From contig NZ_JAMBNO010000001.1 of the NCBI RefSeq assembly GCF_023715105.1, positions 124,001 to 188,000 on the forward strand: a DNA stretch of 64,000 nucleotides, read 5' to 3'. The stretch's first letter is position 1. The number at the start of each line of letters is the position of its first letter. The notes below the pieces were generated by a model. That model was not told the origin of the DNA and searched no databases. It worked only from the letters and a program-made list of their open reading frames with translations. Shown in pieces: positions 53,104-62,680 of the stretch. Source of the stretch: Hydrogenophaga intermedia (GTDB lineage Bacteria > Pseudomonadota > Gammaproteobacteria > Burkholderiales > Burkholderiaceae_C). The translations under genes were made by a program, and so were the position numbers.

Positions 53104-55038
53104 TCAGGCCGCAGGCTGCAGCGTGAAGTAGAAGCGCGCGCCCTGGCCCGGTGCGGCTTCGGCCCGCATGTCGCCCCCGTGGCGCAGCACGATGCGCCGG
53201 GCCGTGGCCAGCCCGATGCCCAGACCCTTGAACTCGTGCGGCATGTGCAGCCGCTGGAACGGCTGGAACAGCTTGCCGGCACGCGCCATGTCGAAGCCGG
53301 CGCCGTTGTCGGCCACCACGAACTCACGCAAGCCGTTGTGCACCTCCAGCCCCACGCGAATGCGGGCGTCCGCCGTGCAGGCACTGTATTTCCAGGCGTT
53401 GTGCAACAGGTTCTGCAGCAGTGCCTCCACCAGCGGCGGGTCGGCCATGGCCAGCAGGCCCGGCTCCACCTGCCAGTCCACGCGGCGCTCGGGTTCGGTG
53501 ATCGTCAGTTCGCGCAGCAGTCGCGTGGCAATGGCCGACAGGTCGACCGGCAGGCGCTGCAGTTCGCCGCGCGCCATCTGCGACAGCTTGAGCAGGCCAT
53601 CGATGAGCTCGCCCATCTTCTTGCTGGCATCGCGGATGCGCTCCAGGTGCTTGCGACTTTCGTCATCCAGGCGCGGGTTGTCCTCCTCCAGCGCTTGCGC
53701 AAAACCGTTGATGATGCGCAGCGGCGAGCGCAGGTCGTGGGCCACGGCGTAGGAATAGCTCTCCAGCTCGTCGTAGGCGGCCTTGAGGGCTTGCGTGCGT
53801 TCCTGGATGCGCTCCTCAAGGGAGGTGTTCAGGTCCTGGATGTGCATCTCCGCCAGCTTGCGCTCGGTGATGTCCAGGACCACCCCCAACCCGACCGTGA
53901 CCCGACCCTTGTCGTCGCGCTCGAACTCGGCACGCACCGCGAACCAGCGCCAGTCGTCGCCGAAGCGCAGGCGGTAATCAATGGCGTAGGGCTGCCCATG
54001 CACGAAGGCCGCCGCCCAGGCGTGTTTGACGCGCTCCACATCGTCCGGATGGGTGTGGGCCAGCATCTCGAGATCGGTGAACTGCGAACCCGGCAGGCCC
54101 AGCACCCGGTGCGACTCGCCCAGCACGGTGAAGGTGCGTGTGGCGGCGTCGAAGCGCCAGGTCGCCATCCCGGCCATCGTCTGCGCCTGCGACAGCAACC
54201 GCTCGCTGGTGCGCAGCGCCGCTTCGACCACCTTGCGGCGGGTGATGTCCTGCACCACCACGATCTCGTAATCGGGCTGGCCATCGGGCGTGCGCACCAG
54301 AGCCACCGACAGCAGGGACCAGATCGCATGGCCTTGTTTGTGGATGAAGCGTTTTTCGAGTGTGTAGTGGTCGAACTCACCGGCCAGCATGCGCTGGCTC
54401 AGGGCCAGGTCGGGCGTGCGGTCGTCCGGATGCGTGTACTCGGTCCAATGCAAGGCCATCAGTTCGGCGTGGGTGTAGCCCAGCATCTCGACGTAGGTCC
54501 GGTTCATGCGCAGCGTCGTGCCGTCGGGCTTGACGTGTGCCATGCCGGTGGCGCTGTGCTCGAAGGTGGCATGCATCTGCCGCTGGTTGTGCGCGGCCAG
54601 CGCCATCGACGCGCCCAGCAGCCGGTTGCGCCGCTGCATCAGGGCGATGGCGCCCACCACCACGAGCTGGGTGACGAAATGCCACAGGTTGAGCCAGAAC
54701 GCCTCGACGGGGTTTTCGAAGGCGAAGCTGAAGTAGGGCTTGACCAGCAGGAAGTTGATGAAGAGCATGCCCACCACCGTGCTGAGCATGCCGATGCGAA
54801 AACCGCCGTAGAGGGCGCACAACGCGGCCGCCAATGACAAGGTGATGAAGCGCCCGCCGGATTCGGCCGGTGCCAGCGCCACGCGCATCCAGGCCGCCAA
54901 GCCCGTGATTGCCAATGCCACGACGGCCCGCAGCCACCAGGGATGCTGGGCGGGTTCCCACGTTGCCACGCGCTCGCGCAGGCTCACGGAGGCCGGTGGC
55001 GTTGTTGCTGGAGCCTCTGACAGGGCGTTTGTATTCAC
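53104..55038 (-). CDS. Membrane PAS sensor histidine kinase with DUF4118 module
   Basis: 644 residues from GTG 55038. N-terminal DUF4118 (KdpD-type) four-helix membrane module (about 35-135, including GGFRIGMLSTVVGMLFINFLL), two PAS/PAC domains (about 150-275 and 285-400), coiled coil, HisKA with SYSYAVAHDLRSPLRIINGFAQAL (His near 433), HATPase with LLQNLLHNAWKYS (N), DNGAGFDMA (G1) and GLGIGLATARRIV (G2). Phytochrome-type kinase core. No response regulator lies beside it. It converges on uppP with 9 bp between stops. Confidence 0.9.
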   Translation of the reverse strand: MNTNALSEAPATTPPASVSLRERVATWEPAQHPWWLRAVVALAITGLAAWMRVALAPAESGGRFITLSLAAALCALYGGFRIGMLSTVVGMLFINFLLVKPYFSFAFENPVEAFWLNLWHFVTQLVVVGAIALMQRRNRLLGASMALAAHNQRQMHATFEHSATGMAHVKPDGTTLRMNRTYVEMLGYTHAELMALHWTEYTHPDDRTPDLALSQRMLAGEFDHYTLEKRFIHKQGHAIWSLLSVALVRTPDGQPDYEIVVVQDITRRKVVEAALRTSERLLSQAQTMAGMATWRFDAATRTFTVLGESHRVLGLPGSQFTDLEMLAHTHPDDVERVKHAWAAAFVHGQPYAIDYRLRFGDDWRWFAVRAEFERDDKGRVTVGLGVVLDITERKLAEMHIQDLNTSLEERIQERTQALKAAYDELESYSYAVAHDLRSPLRIINGFAQALEEDNPRLDDESRKHLERIRDASKKMGELIDGLLKLSQMARGELQRLPVDLSAIATRLLRELTITEPERRVDWQVEPGLLAMADPPLVEALLQNLLHNAWKYSACTADARIRVGLEVHNGLREFVVADNGAGFDMARAGKLFQPFQRLHMPHEFKGLGIGLATARRIVLRHGGDMRAEAAPGQGARFYFTLQPAA

Positions 55039-55112
55039 GGTGGGCTAGGGTACACCCGCGCATGCACCCCGCACCGCGGGAATGCACCGATGTGGCGCCG
55101 GTGTCGGATTCT

Positions 55113-55943
55113 TCACGCCAGCGCGCGCAGCAGGTCGTCCAGCGCAGCGGCGGTCTCGTGCGGACGTTCCATGGGGAACAGGTGGCTGCCCTCGACCATG
55201 CGAAGGCGGGGCGACGCCGGCCCGCCGACCAGGCGGTGCGTCATCGCCATGCCCACCTGCTGCATCTCCTGTGACCGTGTGCCGCCGATGAAGCCGATCG
55301 GGCATTGCAGCGGGTGCCGCCGCAGCAGCCGGTCCAGGTTGTGCGGCAGGGTGTTGTAGATGGCGGTTTCGACCTCGCGTGAAAAGCTCAACACGCGCTC
55401 GCTGCCGTGTGCCGTCTGCACCTCTTGCGTACCGTGGGCGATGTAGTCGCGCAGGCACTGCGGGTCCCAGTGGGCGAAGGCGCGCTTGTGCTGGAAGTGC
55501 GCGAGAGCGGCGTCGGCGTCGGGCCAGCGCTCGCGGCGCCGTTGGCTCACGCGCCCCGGGGAGACGGCGCCCACGAGCTGCGTGCGCTTGATGAGCTCCA
55601 GCGTGCGGGCGCGCCAGCCACCCAGCACGGGCGAGTCGATCAGCACCACACCGCGCACCGCATGCCCGCCCAGCAACGGGTGGCGCGCCGCGCACATGAG
55701 GCTGAGGAAACCGCCCAGCGAGTGCCCCACCAGCCAGGCGCCCTGGCCGGCGCGCTGTATCTCGGCCGCGGCGAAATCCGCCAGTTGCTGCACCAGGTGC
55801 GGCCAGTTGCTGGTGACGGGCCATTGCGGTTCATGGCCGAACTTGTCGACGGCGCGCACCGTGTGGCCGCGCCCGCGCAGGGAGCGGAACAGCACATGGT
55901 AGGTGCCGGCCGGAAAGCCGTTGGCGTGGGAGAAGATGATCAT
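55113..55943 (-). CDS. Alpha/beta-hydrolase
   Basis: 276 residues from ATG 55943. FSHANGFPAGTY holds the oxyanion His-Gly-like start, the nucleophile elbow is VGHSLGGFLS (Ser near 95), and EGSHLFPMERP near the C-terminus gives the catalytic His; the acid is probably in the strand before. Substrate unknown. It follows the Anbu gene by 79 bp in the same direction and ends the crotonase-mutS-Anbu run. Confidence 0.85.
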   Translation of the reverse strand: MIIFSHANGFPAGTYHVLFRSLRGRGHTVRAVDKFGHEPQWPVTSNWPHLVQQLADFAAAEIQRAGQGAWLVGHSLGGFLSLMCAARHPLLGGHAVRGVVLIDSPVLGGWRARTLELIKRTQLVGAVSPGRVSQRRRERWPDADAALAHFQHKRAFAHWDPQCLRDYIAHGTQEVQTAHGSERVLSFSREVETAIYNTLPHNLDRLLRRHPLQCPIGFIGGTRSQEMQQVGMAMTHRLVGGPASPRLRMVEGSHLFPMERPHETAAALDDLLRALA

Positions 55944-56022
55944 GCGCGTTGAGCGTTCGGTGTCGATCGTCGAGCGCGGCAAAGGCCTCAACGCTCAACG
56001 CTCGGCGCCCTGGCGACCCACC

Positions 56023-56850
56023 TCAGATCAGCCGCTCGCGTGGGTTCGTGATCTTCTTGAGCGGACGGGTGCGCTCGTTCTCGCAGACCAGGGGCACCTG
56101 CGTGGGGCTGCCGTCCCAGGTGGGGTGCTCGATGCTGTCGAAGACTTCGCGCAGACGCTGGCCCCAGGAGCTGCGCACCATGCGGAAGTAGGGGTTGTTC
56201 TCGTCGATGCAGACGATGCGGTCGGTCTGCAGCGTGTCGGCCTCATAGACCACCATGTCCAGCGGCAGGCCCACCGACAGGTTGGACTTGAGCGTGGAAT
56301 CCATCGACACCAGCGCGCATTTGGCGGCCTCGTCGAGGGGGGTGTCGGGGTTGATCACGCGGTCGAGCACCGGTTTGCCGTACTTGGACTCGCCGATCTG
56401 GAAGAACGGCGTTTCGGCCGTGGCTTCGATGAAATTGCCGGCCGCGTAGACCTGGAACAAGCGCATGCCTTCGCCGCGGATCTGGCCGCCGAAGATCATG
56501 GTGATGTTGAAGTCCACGCCCGCGCGCTTGAGCGCCTCGCCGTCGCGCTGCCACACGTGGCGCACGGCGGAGCCGAGCACGCGCGCGGCATCGAACATGC
56601 TGCGCGCGTTCCAGATGTTGATCGGCTCGCCGCCTTCGTGGTCGTCGAGTTGCTCGATCTGCAGGATCTCGCGCACCGATTGCGTGACGCTGAGGTTGCC
56701 GGCCGAGAGCAGGCACATGAAGCGATCGCCCGGCTTCTCGTAGACGATCATTTTGCGGAAGGTGCTGATCTGGTCCAGACCCGCGTTGGTGCGCGAGTCG
56801 GAGAGAAACACCATGCCGGCCTTGAGCTTGACGGCGACGCAGTAGGTCAT
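56023..56850 (-). CDS. Anbu (ancestral beta-subunit) proteasome-type peptidase
   Basis: 275 residues of the Ntn-hydrolase fold. [29 protein letters not shown] shows the Thr2 nucleophile expected after Met removal, the Asp/Arg pair and the proteasome-like SDSRTNAG strand-turn; later [11 protein letters not shown] and [16 protein letters not shown] blocks match Anbu rather than HslV. Anbu usually lies beside an ATP-grasp, an alpha-E and a transglutaminase-like gene; none is seen here. Instead its ATG overlaps the mutS stop (ATGA). Confidence 0.88.
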   Translation of the reverse strand: MTYCVAVKLKAGMVFLSDSRTNAGLDQISTFRKMIVYEKPGDRFMCLLSAGNLSVTQSVREILQIEQLDDHEGGEPINIWNARSMFDAARVLGSAVRHVWQRDGEALKRAGVDFNITMIFGGQIRGEGMRLFQVYAAGNFIEATAETPFFQIGESKYGKPVLDRVINPDTPLDEAAKCALVSMDSTLKSNLSVGLPLDMVVYEADTLQTDRIVCIDENNPYFRMVRSSWGQRLREVFDSIEHPTWDGSPTQVPLVCENERTRPLKKITNPRERLI

Positions 56851-59537
56851 GATTTTTCCCCGGTGAGGGTGATCAATTTGCGGAGTTGGTAGAGCTGATC
56901 CAGCGCGTCGCGCGGGCTCAGCGTGTCGGGGTCGAGGGCGGCCAGCGCGGCCACCGCGGGGTGTGTCTCGGGTGCTTCGGCCACCGGCGGCGGCGCGAAC
57001 AGGTCCACCTGCGTCTGCTGTTCGGCGCTGTGCGCTTCCAGAGCGGCCAGCGTGTGCCGCGCGTGCTGCACCACCGGGGCAGGCACACCGGCCAGGCGTG
57101 CCACCTGGATGCCGTAGCTGCGGCTCGCGGGGCCGGGTTCGATCTGGTGCAGGAAGACGATGCCCTTGCTGCCGCCCTCGGTGGCGCTCACGTGCACGTT
57201 CACCGCCGCGTGGTGGCTGGCGGGGAATTCGGTGAGCTCGAAGTAGTGCGTGGCAAAGAGCGTGAAGCAGCGCACCTTGTCGTGCAGGTGCGTGGCGATG
57301 CCACTGGCCAGCGCCAAACCGTCGAAGGTGGAGGTGCCGCGGCCGATCTCGTCCATCAGCACCAGGCTCTCGGGCGTGGCGCCGTGCAGGATCTGCGCCG
57401 CCTCGGTCATCTCGACCATGAAGGTCGACTGCGCATTGGCCAGGTCGTCGGCCGCACCGATGCGCGTGTGGATGGCGTCGATCGGCCCCAGGCGGCAGGC
57501 GCTCGCGGGCACGTAACTCCCCATGCTGGCCAGCAGCGCGATCACCGCCACCTGGCGCATGTAGGTGCTCTTGCCGCCCATGTTGGGGCCGGTGATCACC
57601 TGCATCCGCGCCTTGGGGCTCAGCACGGTGTCGTTGGCGATGAAGCCGCCGCTGCTGGTCTCGGCCAGCCGCGCCTCCACCACCGGGTGGCGGCCGGCGC
57701 GGATTTCGATGCCGGGCTCGCTGGTGAACACGGGCTCGCACCAGTTCAGGGTGAGCGCGCGTTCGGTGAGCGCGCACAGCGCGTCCAGCGTGGCCAGCGC
57801 GCGCGCCAGGCACGTGAGCGGGTCGATGAAGGCCTGCAGCTCGTCGAGCAGGCGTTCATAGAGCCACTTCTCGCGCGCCAGCGCGCGCTCCTGCGCCGAC
57901 AAGGCCTTGTCCTCGAAGGCCTTGAGCTCGGGCGTGATGAAGCGCTCGGCGTTCTTGAGCGTCTGGCGGCGCTTGTAGTCGTCGGGCACGCGGTCGAGCT
58001 GGCCTTGCGTGACCTCGATGTAGAAACCGTGCACCTTGTTGAATTGCACGCGCAGGTTGGCGATGCCGGTGCGCGCGCGCTCGCGCGCCTCGAGCTCGAT
58101 CAGGAAGGCGTCGCTGTGGGTCTGGATGTTGCGCAGCTCGTCGAGTTCGGCATCGAAACCGTCGGCGATGACGCCGCCGTCGCGCACCAATGCGGCGGGC
58201 TCGGCGAGCAGCGCGCGCTGCAGCAGTTCGGCGCAGCCCGCGGGCGGTTGCAGGTCGCGCGCGGTCTGCGCGAGCAGGGTGTCTGCCATCAACGGCGCCA
58301 GCGAGGCAGCGAGCTCACCCGCACGTTGCAGCGTGAGCCCCAGACCCACCAGCTCGCGCGGCTTGACCTGGCGCAGGGCGGTGCGCGCGGTGATGCGCTC
58401 CACGTCGCTGCAACCCTTGAGCTGGCCGCGCAGCGCCTGCCATGGGCCAGCGCGCAGCGCGCCGATGGCACCCAGGCGCGCGCGCGCTTCGCTGCGGTCG
58501 CGCCGAGGCTCCAGCAACCATTGGCGCAGCGCACGGCTGCCCATGCCGGTGGCGCAGGTGTCGATCAGCGAGAAAAGGGTGGGGCTGGTCTCGCCACGCA
58601 GCGTCTGCACGAGTTCGAGGTTGCGGCGTGTGTTGGGTGGCAGGTCGATGCGTTCATCGGCACGCGCCACCTGCAGACTGCGCACGTGGGCCAACGCCCG
58701 ACCTTGCGTGTGCTCGGCGTAGCTCAGCAGCGCGCCCGCGGCGGCGTGGGCGCTGCCCAGGCCCTCGGCACCCCAGGCGGCCAGGCTTGCGGCCTGCAGT
58801 TGCTCCAGCAGCTTGCGCTCGCCCAGGGCAGCGTCGAAAGCCCAGGCCGGGCGCAGCACCGCCACCAGCCGGCCGCCCTGTGTTGTGGGCTGGCTGGCCA
58901 GCGCCTGGATACGCTGCTCGAAGGTGGGTGTCGCGTCGGCGCTGTAGAGCAGCTCGCCAGGGCCGATGCGGGCCACCCAGTCGGCCAGTTCGTCGCTCGC
59001 GCACTCGGCCAGGAACACGATGCCCTGCGTGAGCGAGAGCCAGGCCAGGCCGCAGCCGGTGCGCGCGCCGGCGTGCACCGCCATCAGCAGCGATTCGCTC
59101 TTGTCTGACAGCAGTTCGGCGTCGGTCAGCGTGCCAGGTGTGACCACGCGCACCACCTTGCGCTCGACCGGCCCCTTGGCGGTGGCCACGTCGCCCACCT
59201 GCTCGCAGATGGCCACCGACTCGCCCAGCTTGATGAGGCGCGCGAGGTAGGTGTCCACCGAATGGAAGGGCACGCCCGCCATCACCACGGGTTTGCCGGC
59301 CGATTGGCCGCGCTGGGTGAGGGTGATGTCCAGCAACCGGGCGGCCTTCTCGGCGTCCTCGTAGAAGAGCTCGTAGAAATCGCCCATGCGGTAGAACAGC
59401 AGCGTGTGCGGGTGCCCGGCCTTCAAGGCCAGGTACTGCTGCATCATGGGCGTGTGGGCTTCCAGCGGGGCGGTCACGGGGGGGCGTCGGTCGCGGCGAA
59501 AAACAGCCGACGACTGTAGCCGATCGCCCTGGCTCAC
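56847..59537 (-). CDS. mutS: DNA mismatch repair protein MutS
   Basis: About 896 residues from GTG 59537, which overlaps the crotonase stop; GTG 59477 is an alternative that leaves the usual N-terminus. Mismatch-binding motif in [17 protein letters not shown] (Phe-x-Glu class), core domains, then ATPase with Walker [31 protein letters not shown], Walker [18 protein letters not shown] and the helix-turn-helix end. Full-length MutS1. Housekeeping repair. Coupled at both ends to unrelated genes (crotonase and Anbu). Confidence 0.95.
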   Translation of the reverse strand: MSQGDRLQSSAVFRRDRRPPVTAPLEAHTPMMQQYLALKAGHPHTLLFYRMGDFYELFYEDAEKAARLLDITLTQRGQSAGKPVVMAGVPFHSVDTYLARLIKLGESVAICEQVGDVATAKGPVERKVVRVVTPGTLTDAELLSDKSESLLMAVHAGARTGCGLAWLSLTQGIVFLAECASDELADWVARIGPGELLYSADATPTFEQRIQALASQPTTQGGRLVAVLRPAWAFDAALGERKLLEQLQAASLAAWGAEGLGSAHAAAGALLSYAEHTQGRALAHVRSLQVARADERIDLPPNTRRNLELVQTLRGETSPTLFSLIDTCATGMGSRALRQWLLEPRRDRSEARARLGAIGALRAGPWQALRGQLKGCSDVERITARTALRQVKPRELVGLGLTLQRAGELAASLAPLMADTLLAQTARDLQPPAGCAELLQRALLAEPAALVRDGGVIADGFDAELDELRNIQTHSDAFLIELEARERARTGIANLRVQFNKVHGFYIEVTQGQLDRVPDDYKRRQTLKNAERFITPELKAFEDKALSAQERALAREKWLYERLLDELQAFIDPLTCLARALATLDALCALTERALTLNWCEPVFTSEPGIEIRAGRHPVVEARLAETSSGGFIANDTVLSPKARMQVITGPNMGGKSTYMRQVAVIALLASMGSYVPASACRLGPIDAIHTRIGAADDLANAQSTFMVEMTEAAQILHGATPESLVLMDEIGRGTSTFDGLALASGIATHLHDKVRCFTLFATHYFELTEFPASHHAAVNVHVSATEGGSKGIVFLHQIEPGPASRSYGIQVARLAGVPAPVVQHARHTLAALEAHSAEQQTQVDLFAPPPVAEAPETHPAVAALAALDPDTLSPRDALDQLYQLRKLITLTGEKS

Positions 59538-60313
59538 CCGCCCTGCTGGGAGCGCCCGCGCGCCTGCACCTGCTCGCGGCGCGCGGCCAGCTGTTCACGG
59601 TCGAGCCGTCGCGACCACTCCCGGCTGCGCTGCTGCTCCAGTTGCAGTGCTTCCCCCAGCGGCAGGCGGTGGCCTTCGTCGATCAGGCGCTTGTAGGTCA
59701 CCAGCATGGCGGCGTCGGCGCTGGCGATGTCGCCCGCCAGTGCCAGCGCCGCGGGCAGCAGGGCATCGGGCTCCACCACGCGGTTCACCAGCCCCCAGCG
59801 CTCGGCGGTGGCGGCATCGACGAAGTTGCCCGACAGGGACATTTCCATGGCGCGCGAGCGGCCCACCAGCCGACTGAGCTTTTGCGACAGACCCCAGTAG
59901 GGCACGATGCCGATGCGCGCGTGCGTATCGGCGAAGCGAGCCTGGGTGCTGGCGATCAGGATGTCGCACGCCAGGGCCAGCTCCAGCCCGCCGGTGATGG
60001 CCACACCGTTGATCGCGCCGATCACGGGCTGCGGCATCGCCGCCAGGGCCGCGGACACGTCGTTGTCGGCGTTGCTCGGCACCAGGCCGCGCTCGCCAAG
60101 CTCTTTCAAGTCCAGCCCGGCGCAGAAGTCGCGCCCGGCACCGGTGAGCACCACCGCGCGCACGTCGCTGTCGGCGGCGATCTCGCGCAGCGCGCGCACC
60201 AGCGCTTCGCGCAGCCCGATCGACAGCGCGTTGAGCGACTGCGGCCGGTTCATGGTGAGTACGGCCACGCCTGCCTGCGGGCGGGTGGTCAGCAGCAGCG
60301 GGGTGTCGTTCAT
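59534..60313 (-). CDS. Enoyl-CoA hydratase/isomerase family protein
   Basis: 259 residues. Oxyanion segments [14 protein letters not shown] (about 62-75) and [17 protein letters not shown] (about 103-118), then [24 protein letters not shown]. The usual catalytic Glu/Asp positions are partly altered ([11 protein letters not shown]), so hydratase versus isomerase cannot be decided. C-terminal 20 residues are basic. Its stop overlaps the mutS GTG. Not clearly linked to the catabolic region; its role is open. Confidence 0.84.
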   Translation of the reverse strand: MNDTPLLLTTRPQAGVAVLTMNRPQSLNALSIGLREALVRALREIAADSDVRAVVLTGAGRDFCAGLDLKELGERGLVPSNADNDVSAALAAMPQPVIGAINGVAITGGLELALACDILIASTQARFADTHARIGIVPYWGLSQKLSRLVGRSRAMEMSLSGNFVDAATAERWGLVNRVVEPDALLPAALALAGDIASADAAMLVTYKRLIDEGHRLPLGEALQLEQQRSREWSRRLDREQLAARREQVQARGRSQQGG

Positions 60314-60415
60314 CGGGGTGTTGGCAGGCTGTGGCAACGCGCTTCATTCTGCGCCGGCGCGCCACGCCCCTGTGTCGCCCATATGATTCCGGCGCCCCTG
60401 GTCGACCGTGAAGCG

Positions 60416-61669
60416 ATGAGCAACTCCCGAACCCCCACCAGCGTGCTCGTGCTTGGCGCCGGCATGGTCGGTACCTGCACCGCGCTGCACCTGGCGCAGC
60501 GTGGTCACACCGTCACGCTGGTCGACCGACGCGAGCCCGGTCGGGAGACCTCGTATGGCAATGCCGGCATCATCCAGCGCGAGGCGGTGGAGCCCTATGC
60601 CTTCCCGCGCGAGTGGGCGACGCTGGCACGGGTGGCGCTCAAGCGCGGGGCCGATGTGAATTACCACCTCGGCGCACTGCCCGGACTTGCTGCGCCGCTG
60701 CTGCGCTACTGGCGCCATTCCAGTCCGGCGCGCCATGCGCGCATCGCACAGGCACACGAGCGCCTGATCGCACATTGCCTGAGCGAACATGAACCGCTGA
60801 TCGCACAGGCCGGCGCCGACGACCTGGTGCGCCGTGACGGCTATCTGGCGGTGTTTCGCAAACCGGCTTCCCTGCGTGCGGCACAGGACGATGCGCGTCG
60901 GCTGGCCGATGCGTGCGGCGTGCGCCATGCGGTGCTCGATGCCGGGCAGTTGTTGCAGACCGAGCCTGCGCTGCGCCGGCGCCTGGCTGGCGCCATCCAT
61001 TGGCTCGACCCCTGGTCGGTCAGCGATCCGGGCGGGCTGGTGGCGCGCTATGCGGCGCTCGCCCAGCGGCTAGGTGTGCGGATGCTGCAGGGCGATGCCA
61101 CCACGCTGCGCGCCACATCCGGTGGCTGGCAGGTGCGCAGCGCCGAGGGTGTGGTCGATGCCGAGCACGCGGTGGTGGCGCTCGGGCCCTGGTCCGACGC
61201 GCTGGTGCGAGCACTGGGCTATCGCTTCCCGCTCTTTGCCAAGCGGGGCTACCACCGCCACTACACGGGTGGCCAGGCCCCGCGCCTGAGCCTGCTCGAC
61301 GCCGACGGTGGCCTGGTGATCGCGCCCATGCAGCGCGGGGTGCGCATCACCACCGGCGCCGAGTTCGCGCGCCTGGACGCCCCACCAACGCCCGTGCAGC
61401 TGGCCCGCGCGCACGCCTTGGCCAGCGAGTTGCTGGTCCTGCCGCAGCCCGTGGAGCCCGAGCCCTGGCTGGGCGCGCGCCCCTGCACCGCCGACATGCT
61501 GCCGGTCATCGGGCCGGCGCCCCGGCACCGCGGGCTGTGGTTCAACTTCGGGCACGCGCACCAGGGCTTCACGCTCGGGCCCGTGAGCGGGCGGCTGCTG
61601 GCGGAACTGATCGAGGGCGCAAGGCCCTTGGTGGACCCGGCGCCCTACGCGGCGCAGCGTTTCGGTTGA
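60416..61669 (+). CDS. FAD-dependent oxidoreductase, D-amino-acid dehydrogenase (DadA) like
   Basis: 417 residues. The FAD motif VLVLGAGMVGTCTALHLAQRGHTVTLVDRR opens the protein, followed by SYGNAGIIQREAVEPYAFP, typical of DadA. The end GARPCTADMLPVIGPAPRHRGLWFNFGHAHQGFTLGP is the second FAD-binding block. It oxidises D-amino acids or related amines in the membrane-associated cytoplasm, feeding electrons to the quinone pool. Monocistronic; divergent from the crotonase gene. Confidence 0.87.
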   Translation: MSNSRTPTSVLVLGAGMVGTCTALHLAQRGHTVTLVDRREPGRETSYGNAGIIQREAVEPYAFPREWATLARVALKRGADVNYHLGALPGLAAPLLRYWRHSSPARHARIAQAHERLIAHCLSEHEPLIAQAGADDLVRRDGYLAVFRKPASLRAAQDDARRLADACGVRHAVLDAGQLLQTEPALRRRLAGAIHWLDPWSVSDPGGLVARYAALAQRLGVRMLQGDATTLRATSGGWQVRSAEGVVDAEHAVVALGPWSDALVRALGYRFPLFAKRGYHRHYTGGQAPRLSLLDADGGLVIAPMQRGVRITTGAEFARLDAPPTPVQLARAHALASELLVLPQPVEPEPWLGARPCTADMLPVIGPAPRHRGLWFNFGHAHQGFTLGPVSGRLLAELIEGARPLVDPAPYAAQRFG

Positions 61670-61814
61670 ACCGGCGGTTTTGCCGACGCGCGCGAGCGTC
61701 GCCCCGCGCCCCCGACCCGATTCGTCCCCTTTTTGTTCTGGCGTGCCTGTGCGTTCCTTGGTCCAATCTCGCGGCAGGGGGCGGGCTGACCTGCCCTTGG
61801 GGGAAAGAGACCGC

Positions 61815-62615
61815 ATGCTGATCGCCCAGCTATCCGATCTGCACGTCTGCGCACCGGGGCGCTTGCTCGGTGGCGCTGTGGACACCAATGCCATGGCCCG
61901 CGCCGGTGTGCGTGCGCTGCAGGCGCTGCGCCCGGTGCCCGACGCGCTGCTGCTCAGCGGCGATCTGGTGGAGGCCGGGGGTGCGGCCGAGTACCGCCAC
62001 CTTCTCGAGATGCTGGTCCCCATCGAGTGGCCGATCTATCCGCTGGCGGGCAATCACGACGAACGCGCCATCCTGCGCGAGGCGCTGGGTTTTCGCATGG
62101 GGCCACACCGCGCAGCCATGGCCGATTTCCTGCAATACGAAGCGTCCCTCGGACCCTTGCGGCTGCTGGCACTGGACACCGTGGTGCCGCGGCAGCCCCA
62201 CGGTGCCCTGTGCGCGCGTCGGCTCGACTGGCTGCGTGAGCGCCTGCAAGCGGATGCACGGCCGGTGGTGATCGCCATGCACCACCCGCCGTTTGCCACA
62301 GGCATCGGGCACATGGATGACATGGGCTTGCGCGAAGGCACGGCCGCGCTGGAATCCCTCGTGAGCACGCACCCGCAGGTGCAGGCCGTGCTGTGCGGCC
62401 ACCTGCACCGCAGCATCCAGACGCGCTTTGGCGGCGCCCTGGCCAGCACCTGCCCGAGCCCGGCGCACCAGATCGCGCTCAACCTGCAGGGCCTGGCACC
62501 CGATGGGTATGTGATGGAGCCGCCGGGCTTTCAGCTGCACCTGTGGCACGGCCAGCGGCTGGTGAGCCACACGATGCCGATCGGCGACTTCGGCGGCACG
62601 CGGCCGTTTGCCTGA
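61815..62615 (+). CDS. cpdA: Metallophosphoesterase, CpdA-like class III cyclic nucleotide phosphodiesterase
   Basis: 266 residues from ATG 61815 (GGGGGAAAGAGA upstream). All metal motifs are visible: LSDLHVC (DxH), LLSGDLVE (GDx), LAGNHDER (GNH[DE]), IAMHHPPF (H) and CGHLHRS (GHxH). Such enzymes hydrolyse cAMP with two metals in the cytoplasm; related members act on other phosphodiesters, so the symbol is provisional. Confidence 0.84.
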   Translation: MLIAQLSDLHVCAPGRLLGGAVDTNAMARAGVRALQALRPVPDALLLSGDLVEAGGAAEYRHLLEMLVPIEWPIYPLAGNHDERAILREALGFRMGPHRAAMADFLQYEASLGPLRLLALDTVVPRQPHGALCARRLDWLRERLQADARPVVIAMHHPPFATGIGHMDDMGLREGTAALESLVSTHPQVQAVLCGHLHRSIQTRFGGALASTCPSPAHQIALNLQGLAPDGYVMEPPGFQLHLWHGQRLVSHTMPIGDFGGTRPFA

Positions 62616-62680
62616 GCCGCACTCGAGGCTGCCCCCCGGGTTCCCCCGGGGATGGTGGCGTGCGTGGGGCGTGGGGCACA

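Noticed and set aside
62616..62680. C/G runs CCCCCCGGG...CCCCCGGGG as a terminator after the phosphodiesterase gene
   Set aside because: Low-complexity GC with no T-run, and the spacing of arms is poor; not supported as a terminator.
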